Assembly: GCF_000003605.2 (NCBI RefSeq)
Contig: NW_003118435.1
Coordinates: 183,707 to 206,074 of the forward strand
Direction: 5' to 3'
Length of the DNA stretch: 22,368 bases
From: Saccoglossus kowalevskii
Lineage: Eukaryota; Hemichordata; Enteropneusta; Harrimaniidae
Positions 1-9,221 of the stretch are shown one piece after another. Position 1 is the stretch's first letter. Every line of letters begins with the position of its first letter. A program made the position numbers and the translations under genes. A model generated the notes under the pieces. That model was given only the letters and a program-made list of their open reading frames with translations, did no database searches and was not told the origin of the DNA.

Positions 1-408
1 GGGTGCAGTTCTTTTGGGTTTGGGGGTGCAAATGCCCATCTGGTATTTGAAGCATATAACCCACCTAATGACAAGAGACTGTCAAATACAAGAAAAATGG
101 AAATGAAAAGATCCATAGTTGAAGATGAAGTATCTTTACCAGTACTTCTGGTTCTTTCTTCTGCAACAAAAAAAGGCTTAGCGAATAGCGTGACAGACTG
201 GATTAGTTATTTGGAGAAAGAGATTGGACAAAACCACACCGATTTTATAAATGCTGCATTTACAACTAGTATGAAGTTACAACATCACTCATGTAGAATA
301 GCAATAATAGCAAGAACAAGAGAAGATGCCATTGTAGAACTAAAAAAACGACGAGATGGTAAACCATCACCTAATTGTGTTGAAGGCATTTCCAGTGATG
401 TCAGAACT
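1..408 (+). other. Ketosynthase C-terminus and KS-AT linker
   Basis: Frame 1 from base 1 reads GCSSFGFGGANAH, the conserved end of the condensing domain (family form SFGFGGTNAH). The catalytic Cys and the two His motifs of the KS lie upstream of the window, so KS activity cannot be judged. Residues 23-136 are the KS-AT linker, leading into the AT start PIVFVFSGMG at r137. Confidence 0.93.
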
Positions 409-3400
409 CCAATAGTGTTTGTATTTTCCGGCATGGGTACTCAGTGGTGGGGAATGTCACGGCAGTTAATGAATTGTATTCCTCATTTTCGTGATACAAT
501 AAAGGTAAATGTGTAATAAATACTATATACTTATAAGGTTTTGGGCTCTTTGGGATTTCATTGTGTGTTCTAACAAAAACACGTATTTATGTATTTGCAG
601 AAAATAGACATGATTCTTCATAAATGTGGTGCTAAGTGGTCACTTGAACACTTGCTTATGCAAGAAACTGATCCAGATATCATATCCAGTACAGGTAAGG
701 TCATTGTTAACTTTTTGTACCAAGTGTAATAAAATATTCAATTACAACACTTGGTAATCTCCTAAAGTAAAACATAATAGTACAAAGACTAACTTAAACA
801 AACACACTAACTATTAGATGTAGTCACTCAACTCAGAACTAGCTCAACAACGTAATCTAGAAAAGAAATCTATGTTTATTAGTGGGTAATAATGTCTCAA
901 TTATAATCTGATCGGACATACTAACAGTACATCAAACAGTGTTTCTTGGTTTATAAGGTGGCAGGGTGGGTTAGCTGTCATTACTAAAGGCATATATGTA
1001 ATACTAAAACACTTCTGGAAACTTTTGTTATATAACTTTTGACCTAAAATACAGCACGTTGTAGTGATTCCAATAATCATAGACATTTTTCTATTTTTTT
1101 TACAGAAATTGCACAGCCTTCTATTTTCGCAGTACAAATTGGACTTGTTGAAATATGGCGATCTTGTGGCGTGAATCCACATGCTATTGTTGGTCATAGT
1201 GTTGGTGAAGTAGCAGCAGCTTACACAGCTGGCCTGCTAACACTAGAAGATGCTGTAGGTATAATTTATAATCGTGGGAAGCAATTGATGAAGACAAGTG
1301 GTTCTGGTACAATGCTAGCAGTACTACATTCCATTGAAGAAATAAAAGATCGATTAGCAAGCAGTAATCTCAATGATGAATTGGATATTGCTACCATAAA
1401 TAGTCCTTTGCAAATTGTGATTTCAGGTAAAACAAGTGCAATTGAGCAATTTAGTGAAGAATTGAAGGCAGACGGTATTAAAAGCATAAGTTTAAAGGTC
1501 AATAATGCGTTTCACAGTCATCAGCAAGACACCATCAAAATGACTTTTCTAAAGCAGTTGGAGTTTCTTTTTGAACACAAGAAAAGAGATGTTGCACTAA
1601 ATGCTCAATCTATTCCTATGCTATCAACAGTCACTAATCAATACATATCCTCTGAGAATACCATGGATCCCGAATACTGGTGGAAAAATGTACGACACCA
1701 AGTGAAGTTTAAGACAGCCATTGAAATACTATTGAATGAAGGATATACTGTTTTCCTTGAAATTGGACCTCATCCAGCATTAATACCTCCTATGAATGAA
1801 GTTGCACTAATGAAGAAGCCACAAGCTAGTAAGTTTTCTGTGACACATTCAATAAAAAGACCAAAAGATATACAGTTGTTAGCAGATGACATGATTCATT
1901 TGTGCCAGGCGCTAGGAAAACTCTTTGTTGATGGCTGCAAGGTAGATCTACAAGTATTATTTTTTACCAGAGAATGTGAACAGGTACACGTCCCAACTTA
2001 TCCATGGCAGCGAGTACATTGCACTGTTGAAACCAAAATCAATAGGAGTATTTACAGATTCCCCATGGAAAACCATGCTTTACTTGGCAAAGAACTAGAA
2101 GTATCTTCATTTTCCAACTCTCAGACCCATGTCTGGAATTCTGAGATTTCTCAAGTTGTTCTTCCATGGATGAATGATCATATTGCCCAAGGTAATGTTA
2201 TTTTGCCAGCAACTGCATATGTTGAAACTGCATTAGCAGCATCCAGGTCTATGACTACTGATGATACAGAGATACATCTGGAGAATTTAGCTTTCAAAAG
2301 ATTCCTATATGCACCAGCTACAAGTGCAATACTTGAAACTACATTGGAAAAAGACGGAGAGCTTTCAAGGTTTTCACTGAGAAGTAGAGATAAGAATAAG
2401 AATCAATGGACATTGCATGCAACAGGTGATATCAAATTGATGCTGGATAATTGTGATAGTAATTCACCCAACACTTGGCATCTTTCAAAGTGTGATTTTC
2501 AGCAAGTTAGATCCAGATGTCAACAGATGATTTCTCACGATGAATTCTATTTGAAAGCTGCTCAAAGTGGATTTAACTTGGGAGATTCTTTCCACTCTGT
2601 TAACAGCGTTCTACACAATGCTGATTTTTCAGAGGTACTGCTCTTTGCTGAGAGATCTGCAGCTGTAAAGAGAGAGGGTAAGAAGTACATATTCCATCCT
2701 GCCTACATGGATGCAGTATTTCAGACATTTGCAGTTATCCAACTGGCCAAAGATAAAAATGACGCAGATGATAATGGAATAACATTTGATCCAGTGTTTG
2801 GTGTACCACACTCAATTCGAGAGATGAAATTCAAGGGAATGGTACCTAATTCAATAATCTGTCACATTGAAGTAGATAAAAAAGACCAGGATGAATATGT
2901 TTGCAAAGCTGTAATGACTGATGCAATAAATGGCAAAGTGTTCTGCTTTATGAACCATTTGAAATTTGCAAAGATTTTAACTTCAACAGAACAGCTTCGG
3001 CTGTGGTCGGTATGCTGGCAGAAACTTTCTTCTACTGAAGTCACTCCTGTCAAACACATAAGAGAAGAAGGGCTCACAGAAAACCTACAATCCGATAAGG
3101 CAGCTATAGAAAATGTAACATTACCTCCCAATAATGAAGCAAAAGCTGTTCTGGTTGTCCCTGATCTGCAAGGTTTTTCCCAATGGTTGAAAGTTATGCT
3201 CAAGTCAAATAAAGTTAAAGTAAAGATTACTTCATCATACACTCCAGACAGAAAGGAATGGGACATTGAATTGAAGAAGGCCATTAATGTTTTTATGCCA
3301 ACTGATATTGTCATAACATCATCGCTGGATGTTAACCAAGATGTGAACTCACTAAATTCCTTCAGCAGTTTCACACGTACCCAGTCTGTTGGAGGATTGC

Positions 3401-6400
3401 TTGCTATAAAGGTATACAGTATGCTTAACCAACTTAAAGTATGGCCTATACCAACGTTGTGGTTGTTGACACGCTGTTCTCAAGCTGTTGTTGAATATGA
3501 AGAAACTATACCTTTAAATGTTGGAGTTCAAGCAGTAGGTATAACAATTATGCATGAGGATCCAGAGTTTCCAGTCAAAACAGTTGACCTTCCATTGCAC
3601 TACGATGCTTCGAAACTAGCAGAAGATGTATCAAATATAATCCAAAGACCAATACCTTTTGAAAATCAGATTGCTCTCAGACCTTTGAGAAGTACAGAAT
3701 TTGGGCACACACCTGAAACAGACATAGTGTATGACGTACATGCACCAAGACTGCTAGTTGAACCAAATTTAACTTTCACTGGTAGAGTAACAGTAGATAA
3801 ATGGAGGATGGAAATGAGTGATGCTCGATTCCAATTTAGACACGAATCAACCGCATTTGGTGATGTGCAGGCAGGCAAAGTCAAGATAAAAGTTGAAGCA
3901 TTTATGCCACTCATAGCCGATGATGAATCATCATTAGAAGGCAGTAGTTTTAGTGTATTCGCTGGAAAAATAACAAAGAAGGGCAAGAATGTATTAGCTC
4001 ATGTGTCTGACGAAAAAGTGATTGGCTTGGTAGACTGTTTGTCATCTACAATACTCATTAATGAGGATTACATTTGCAAGATACCAGACGGAATATCGTT
4101 TGTAGACGCTGTTCATATTGCTAGAAAACAACTGCTACCATACCTTGCATTGACGCATATTGCCCAAGTACATGAACAATCTACAATATTGATGTGTGTA
4201 AATGATGAGGTTGATGAGTATGAAACAGTAATAACAAAAATAGGGAAATTACTGGGTGTGCAAAGACTGACCAACATAAAGTTGGGAAGAGAAACAAGTG
4301 CCCTTGTGAATGGAGGTGAAAGTGTGCTTCCTATCAGTCAGGTTGACAATTTTGATCTTATAATTTTGAGACTAGGCGAGGATCTGAAGCAAGAGCAAAT
4401 TAGCCTGATATGTTCTAAATTGAATCCATTCGGAAAAATCCTTTTCTTCCATGAAAGAAATTTGGTAAAGTTTCCACCTAATATACAAGTACTGAGTCTA
4501 GATTTTGGAATGTTTCATAGTCGGGCACGAGGGCGTGTGATCTTTCAAGAAAAGATGCTAGAACTCATGCATTTTCTCCTTCGCCATGATGATGTATCAT
4601 CTAGATGCGAGTCAGAATCACCTACCAAGTTGTTATCTGAAGTTTCTGCATTAAGGAAAGTTGAGTTGAATATGACAGTTGTATCAGTTGATAAGGTTGA
4701 AATTCCTGTTTTGTTTGATATGGATGATGGTGATATCAGGTTCAATCCCAGAGCATCTTATTTGATTACGGGTGGAAACAAAGGTTTTGGATTAGAGATG
4801 GTGGAATGGCTTGCCAATAGTGGAGCTGGTTATATCATTACATTCTCAAGAAGTGCACCAGATGTAGAAGTTCTACACAAATTTGATATAATAAAGAAGA
4901 GAACAAATATCAATATACTACCAATGAGAGTTGATGTCACAAACAGACATTCACTAAAAAACGCCTTTGCCAAGATTAAAGAAAATGGAACAATACCAGC
5001 ATTGGAAGGAATATTCCATTGTGCAGTAGTTTTCCACGACAACCTACTCAAGGATATTACTGAGAAAGAGTGGAATTCAGTGATGGCGGCAAAAGCCTAT
5101 GGTGCTCTTCTTCTACATCAACTCATCAAGCAGTTTGAATTCCCAATCAAATATTTTGTCATGATATCATCAATTATTGCACTTATTGGAAACTCAGGCC
5201 AAGCTAGCTACTGTTCTGCAAACATGTTCTTAACTAGTCTGAGTCAGCTGAGAAAGAGTCAAGGTCTACCAGCCACTGTTCTGCATGCAGGGGTTATCAA
5301 TTCAACCGGGTTTGCTGCCAGAAAGGGGTATGTTGCTATATGGGATGCAAAAGGAGTGAAGAGTATGTCACCTGCACAACTCCTCTATGTCCTTGGTTGC
5401 ATGATCAAGTCAAAATGCACAGCGCTAGGAATTACATCCATGTACAATAAGAAGAAATACTACAATATGAATAAACACATGGTCACCAGTCACATGAAAG
5501 AGGATCCTGGTCTATTTTCTATCTTTAAAAAGCTAATCACAATTGAAGACAAATACTTAGAAGATTCTAATGATACTGTGGTGAACAAAATTCGTTCAGA
5601 AGATCTATCATCAGCCATCAGAATAATAGAAGAACATGTTTGTGATTATTTGAGACGAGTTCTTGGAATATCAGGGGAGGTGCAAACTGATGTTTCGCCT
5701 TTTACACTTGGTCTTGATTCTATGATGTCAGCAGAAATGAGTTCTGTATTAACAAATCTGTTTGGTGTCTTACTTCAGCCAGTTGAGCTTTTGAATGACC
5801 AAATTACAATAAATAGATTAAGTGAAGAAATTTATTATAAGGTGATTGAGAGCAGCAGCTCAGGAAATAATACGCAAGTGACAATTCAAGAACACAGTGT
5901 TCCCAAGCTGTTTGCAATTGATGGGCCACTTCAGAAATGTCATTCGCAGCTAGTATGTTTCCCACCTAATGGTGGAGGAACTTCCGTATTCAAGCATTGG
6001 TACCAATCATTGCATAAACATGGTATTCAGACAGTAGTTGTCCAGCCCCCAGGATGGGAGGGCCGAGAAAGCGAGAAACCTACAAAGCAGTTACAAAGTC
6101 TGGTTTCACTTATTGGTGATCAACTACAGCCAATACTCTTGACAGGGAAGCATATCTTTTATGGCCATAGTCTTGGAAGTTTGATTGCATTTGAAGTAGC
6201 ACACTACATATTTGCTAACTATGGTATGTGTCCAGTCCAGCTGTTTGTCGGTGGCTGGTATGCTCCATCAATGCCATATCCACATCCCAATGATTACAAT
6301 ATTCCATTCGCAGCTCTATACACCTCATCCAATATCTCAAACATGTTACGAGAATATGGAGCATTCAAATTCATAGATGATGCTGTATTAAACAACTCAG

Positions 6401-6726
6401 CTGTACTGGCAAGACTACTGCCATGTTTTGAAGCAGGACTGGAAATTTGCAAATTGTACAAATGTGCACACGTAACACAGCTGCCGTGTGATCTGACTGT
6501 TTTTGCAGGCAGTAAAGACGAGTTTATCAAGCCATACATGGTGGATGATTGGCAAAAAGAAATAAACCAAGAGTCAAAATTCAAGAAAATCACTCTCCCT
6601 GGGAAACATCACTTTCTTTTGACATCTACACCTAGGTTGCTCAAAGAGATATTTGAATGCAGTGGAAACATGAAACATAATGCTGCAGTTCAAAGTGGTC
6701 ATGAATCTGATCTGTTGTTATATTAG
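1..6726 (+). CDS. Animal FAS-like type I polyketide synthase, 3' part (KS end-AT-DH-psiKR-psiER-KR-ACP-TE)
   Basis: Join of 1-504, 601-694 and 1106-6726: 6216 nt, 2072 codons without internal stop, ending at TAG 6724-6726. The 5' end lies outside the window, because base 1 is already inside the ketosynthase. Exon junctions are seen directly: donor GTAAAT at 505, acceptor TTTGCAG ending 600, donor GTAAGG at 695, acceptor TTTACAG ending 1105. The reading phase joins correctly and restores the AT motif EIAQPSIFAVQ across the last junction. Visible residues: KS end r1-22, KS-AT linker r23-136, AT r137-441, DH r519-826, structural KR half r876-1066, degenerate ER r1076-1361, KR r1411-1651, ACP r1699-1776, TE r1809-2049, then a 23-residue tail. 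Motifs such as SGMGTQWWGM and GFGLE are close to animal fatty acid synthase. There is room for only about 50 residues between DH and the KR half, so the pseudo-methyltransferase block of FAS is absent. Predicted cytosolic iterative synthase making a beta-reduced, unsaturated acyl product. The product itself cannot be told from sequence. Confidence 0.95.
505..600 (+). other. PKS intron, phase 0
   Basis: A 96-bp intron: donor AAAG|GTAAAT, acceptor TATTTGCAG|AAAA. The frame on both sides is open, and joining gives DTIKKIDMIL inside the AT domain. Reading through would hit a stop (TAA) a few codons after the donor. Confidence 0.93.
695..1105 (+). other. PKS intron, phase 1
   Basis: A 411-bp intron: donor ACAG|GTAAGG, acceptor after a T-rich tract TTTTTTTTACAG. 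Joining completes a Glu codon (G+AA) and restores the AT segment before GHSVG. The intron is AT-rich with stops in all frames I checked, and nothing else is recognised inside it. Confidence 0.93.
2062..2985 (+). other. Dehydratase domain (double hot dog), catalytic dyad intact
   Basis: The domain opens at NHALLGKEL. The HxxxGxxxxP motif reads HIAQGNVILP, with catalytic His r558 at 2179-2181. The second half-site reads HPAYMDAVFQ, with catalytic Asp r735 at 2710-2712 and the following Gln kept. It should remove water from the beta-hydroxyacyl intermediate produced by the KR, leaving an enoyl chain. Both catalytic residues are present, so activity is likely. Confidence 0.9.
3133..3705 (+). other. 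Structural (non-catalytic) ketoreductase half
   Basis: The region contains PTLWLLTRCSQAV, then GVQAVGITIMHEDPEF and a V-D-L-P segment. This matches the order of the KR structural subdomain in type I synthases (LWLVTRGAQ, then GLGR..EHPE, then DL). It normally sits before the ER and packs against the catalytic KR. There is no nucleotide-binding motif, as expected for this half. Confidence 0.75.
3733..4590 (+). other. Degenerate enoylreductase domain (pseudo-ER)
   Basis: The position is exactly where an ER should be, between the structural KR half and the catalytic KR. Several ER landmarks can be aligned by eye: AGKITKKGKNV against the GVVxxVGxxV strand, KIPDGISFVDA against IPDGLSFEEA, and LNPFGKILFF against LAPFGRFVEI. 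The NADPH-binding segment at about 4183-4260, normally LIHAAxGGVGQAA, reads ILMCVNDEVDEYETV and has lost every glycine of the GGVG loop. The LNFRD-like substrate segment is also missing. I infer a folded scaffold that cannot reduce enoyl chains. Homology to ER is judged from pattern only. Confidence 0.72.
4738..5460 (+). other. Catalytic ketoreductase domain, complete active site
   Basis: The Rossmann motif is LITGGNKGFGLEMVEW, very close to the FAS KR form (TGGxGGFGLELAQW). The catalytic set is complete: Lys r1529 (5092-5094), Ser r1555 (5170-5172), Tyr r1568 (5209-5211) and Asn r1572 (5221-5223), in the pattern MISS...GQASYCSAN. The LDD signature of B-type bacterial PKS ketoreductases is absent (AVVFHD instead), as in FAS. 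It reduces the beta-keto group with NADPH. Confidence 0.92.
5602..5835 (+). other. Acyl carrier protein domain
   Basis: A four-helix-sized segment of about 78 residues with the phosphopantetheine attachment motif LGLDSMMSAEM. The modified Ser is r1738 at 5719-5721. There is a single carrier domain, consistent with an iterative synthase. A Ser/Gly-rich linker (SSSSGNN) follows before the TE. Confidence 0.93.
5932..6654 (+). other. C-terminal thioesterase, alpha/beta hydrolase of the type-II/GrsT/OLAH pattern
   Basis: The domain starts VCFPPNGGGTSVFKHW, a pattern typical of stand-alone type II thioesterases and the mammalian medium-chain hydrolase OLAH. The triad is visible: Ser r1888 in GHSLGS (6169-6171), Asp r2004 in GSKDEF (6517-6519) and His r2034 in GKHHFLL (6607-6609). 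It should release the finished chain from the ACP by hydrolysis, or possibly cyclisation. The 23-residue tail after it shows no motif. Many described animal FAS-like PKSs end at the ACP, so a fused TE is informative about product release. Confidence 0.9.
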
Positions 6727-7260
6727 GAGATAGAACATTTTGAAGTGTTGTCATGTACTTGTATTGATCTGTTTGTTGTTTACTGAGAGATTTTCACACT
6801 ATGCAATGATGATACGAATTGCTCTACCTGGTGGAAAACATAATATCACAAACTTCCAGCAAGTGTTAGATTATCTTATCTACTGATTTGGACCAGAAGC
6901 TTCAGCATCACTCGATATTCACTGCATAACAGTTATGTCAATCTTTTCTTATATATATGCTTAGCAGAGACTGAATACTAGCCACACTGTCATTGACAGT
7001 TTTTACTACAAAGTTTACAAACTGTGTTTGTTGCTATCATGGCCTGATATTCACTCTACAAGTGAAAAAATGGTTGAAGGAGATAGTCAGCGTGATAGTC
7101 TAGGTGTGTATTTCACACACACTAAGATTAGATTCGGATAATCTTGCCAATGTGCATTCAAACAAAAACCCATATTTATATTACAATGTCTTTATCGACC
7201 TTCTAGCAATGACTGAAAATTCAGTTTCAATAAATTGTTGAATTCAATTAAATTTCTCAT
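6727..7260 (+). other. Probable PKS 3' UTR
   Basis: Non-coding, AT-rich sequence directly after the PKS stop codon. The first canonical AATAAA downstream of the stop is at 7229-7234, with an ATTAAA variant at 7247-7252. The transcript end is therefore placed at about 7245-7275, by inference. Confidence 0.5.
7229..7234 (+). terminator. Candidate polyadenylation signal of the PKS gene
   Basis: AATAAA, the first canonical hexamer after the stop codon, about 500 bp into the 3' UTR. ATTAAA follows at 7247-7252. No cleavage-site evidence is available. Confidence 0.5.
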
Positions 7261-8571
7261 CATGCAAACTCGGCTTATTTGCATTGTTAATAGAATCATC
7301 AGTAATGAGTGGCTGAACAACATTACCTTATTTTACTTTATTCTGCTATTAACCTATTACCAGGACTCTAGAGTTGTCAGTTGTTGAGTTTATTTTGTTT
7401 TTATGTATGACCTGGTTGATCACTCGTTCATCTGCAGCAATGTATTGTCACACAGACGGTATTGTGGACGATAACATCACTGCTCACAATATTGCATTCG
7501 ACTCCTGGTATACCATTATAAACAAGTTATGACATGACACGACACAGACTAAGTTCTTTTCATTGTATGTTTTTATATGAGTACATGTTCGGTTACACCT
7601 CATGACAATATTAACAAGAGATGAATGCACTTATTCAAAATGTTTGGCAGATTAAAAGCTCTGGCAATATTATATATATATACCACATTTTAAAAACCCT
7701 CAGATCTGTTTCCACAAATCATTGAACTTAGTGCATTTTCGCTACAAGATGTACAAGTTGAATCAATTTTGAATTAAAACTTGAAACGAATGCTTGTCAA
7801 TACGCGTGATGTATATTGTATTTGTCTTTGAACAGTATGGTCTTTGTAAATTTTATTTATAAATCATTAATTGATCATGGCATGATCTAATACTAATGTA
7901 TAGCCAGCAACGTATACCCAATTATTTTTTCTAAGTAATCAAAATCATTTGTGTTATTATGTAGATAACAGATAATTATATTATATTACAACTGCGTATG
8001 TAAACATTGTATCACATGTTATCGAGATTTCGCATTATTGTCATTTAACAGTATATTGTACAATCAACATCAGTGCAATGTTTTCGAAATTTCGCACTTC
8101 TTTACATTTAATATAACTACTATTTTGTTAACTGCCGTCATACTTCAGAATACATGTGTCTGAAATAGTCACAGAAGACTAAAAGTAGCATCCGTATATG
8201 GGTTATGTATAGACAACAGTAGATTTAGAATATTGGGAGGGCAGGTGTTTGACCGTAGATAACAAAAGGTCGCCTGCCGCATTACGTTTTTACAATTAAC
8301 TGAAACAATTTATTGTTTTGTGAATATGAAATCAAACCATATGTGCATTTACATTTCCAATTTTCCCACAGTGTTTTAGAAAAAAACATGTCTTGTATAA
8401 TCTCTTTTAATTTCTTGAGTTGAGGAACAATCACCAAAATAGTTGGTTAGTCTGATCTTTTGCACATAAAATCCGAATTTGTTTCATCAAAAACTAGACG
8501 TAATGTGACATTTTGTTTGTGTGGTTCAAAATTAAGGTTTATTTCCGTGAAAATTACAGAAAACAAATTTA

Positions 8572-8607
8572 ACCCAATTTGAGCGGAGGAAATTGCGCTC
8601 AATGGGT
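8572..8607. repeat. Inverted repeat, 12-bp stem with small bulge
   Basis: ACCCA (8572-8576) pairs with TGGGT (8603-8607), and TTGAGCG (8579-8585) pairs with CGCTCAA (8596-8602). The loop is 10 nt, with a 2-nt bulge on the left arm. The origin is unknown; it could be a repeat remnant or a structured RNA. Confidence 0.6.
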
Positions 8608-9197
8608 CAATATGTATGACACATTGGTAGACTTAATTTCTCATGCAATGTTCAGTTTTAAGGAAGATCACTTACTGTATCCCACAATATTATTCTTACA
8701 AGCCTTTGTGTGTGTTGTGAACAATCACCATTAAGTTTCAACTATTGAATTCTAGACATAGGCTGATCTTCTCATCTCATGTAGCACATTAACTTCCATA
8801 CTACCACTATGTTCATGTTATTGTGATATGTACATTGTGTTGAAATCTTTATACATCATCTTTTTAAACTTGTCTAATCGGAAATACTGTTTCAGAACCT
8901 TGATTGAAAATATTGTATCATGATTGTAATTTTCACACATGAACTGAGTGTAATTGTTTACACAATTCGTGGTATGATTAGTATAAGTGACAGGAAATCA
9001 TTATGATTTTTCATTATTTTGACGCCGGTCAAACAGCGTTTTGAAAATGATCATCTTGAAAATAAAAGTTCGGCATTTTAAAAATGATGTATACTTGGTA
9101 TAATAATTTCCATATTCAAATTAACATGTAACAAAACAAAACATTTTTTTAACAAAAAATTGAATTTTATATGTTCAGAAAATGTCAATAATAATTG

Positions 9198-9221
9198 TAC
9201 AACGCATGCGTGTACTTCCGG
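9198..9221. promoter_or_regulatory. Palindromic CGCATGCG (NRF-1-like) next to an ETS-like site
   Basis: ACGCATGCGT at 9202-9211 is a perfect 10-bp palindrome flanked by GTAC on both sides. ACTTCCGG (9214-9221), the reverse of the ETS core CCGGAAGT, follows directly. This pairing resembles CpG-type metazoan promoters, but no gene start is recognised on either strand nearby, so regulatory function is only a suggestion. Confidence 0.25.

Larger units (their letters stand above)
409..2013 (+). other. Acyltransferase domain plus post-AT linker (malonyl-type)
   Basis: The domain is split over three exons (409-504, 601-694, 1106 onward). It opens with SGMGTQWWGM (GxGxQ oxyanion motif). The nucleophile Ser is in GHSVG (r231, bases 1198-1200). 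The carboxylate-binding Arg is in YNRGKQL (r256, bases 1273-1275), and the catalytic His is in NAFHSH (r336, bases 1513-1515). The AFH form, as opposed to YASH, is the pattern usually linked to malonyl-CoA rather than methylmalonyl-CoA in PKSs, so malonyl is inferred as extender. The post-AT linker ends in the typical PTYPWQR at about 1993-2013. Confidence 0.92.

Noticed and set aside
2862-3374. 170-codon minus-strand frame opposite the PKS, and other antisense frames within 1106-6726
   Set aside because: Shadows of the plus-strand coding frame. No domain is recognisable.
7400-7500. tRNA- or SINE-like B box (ATTCGACTC) near 7484
   Set aside because: No convincing A box at the right distance, and no acceptor stem pairing.
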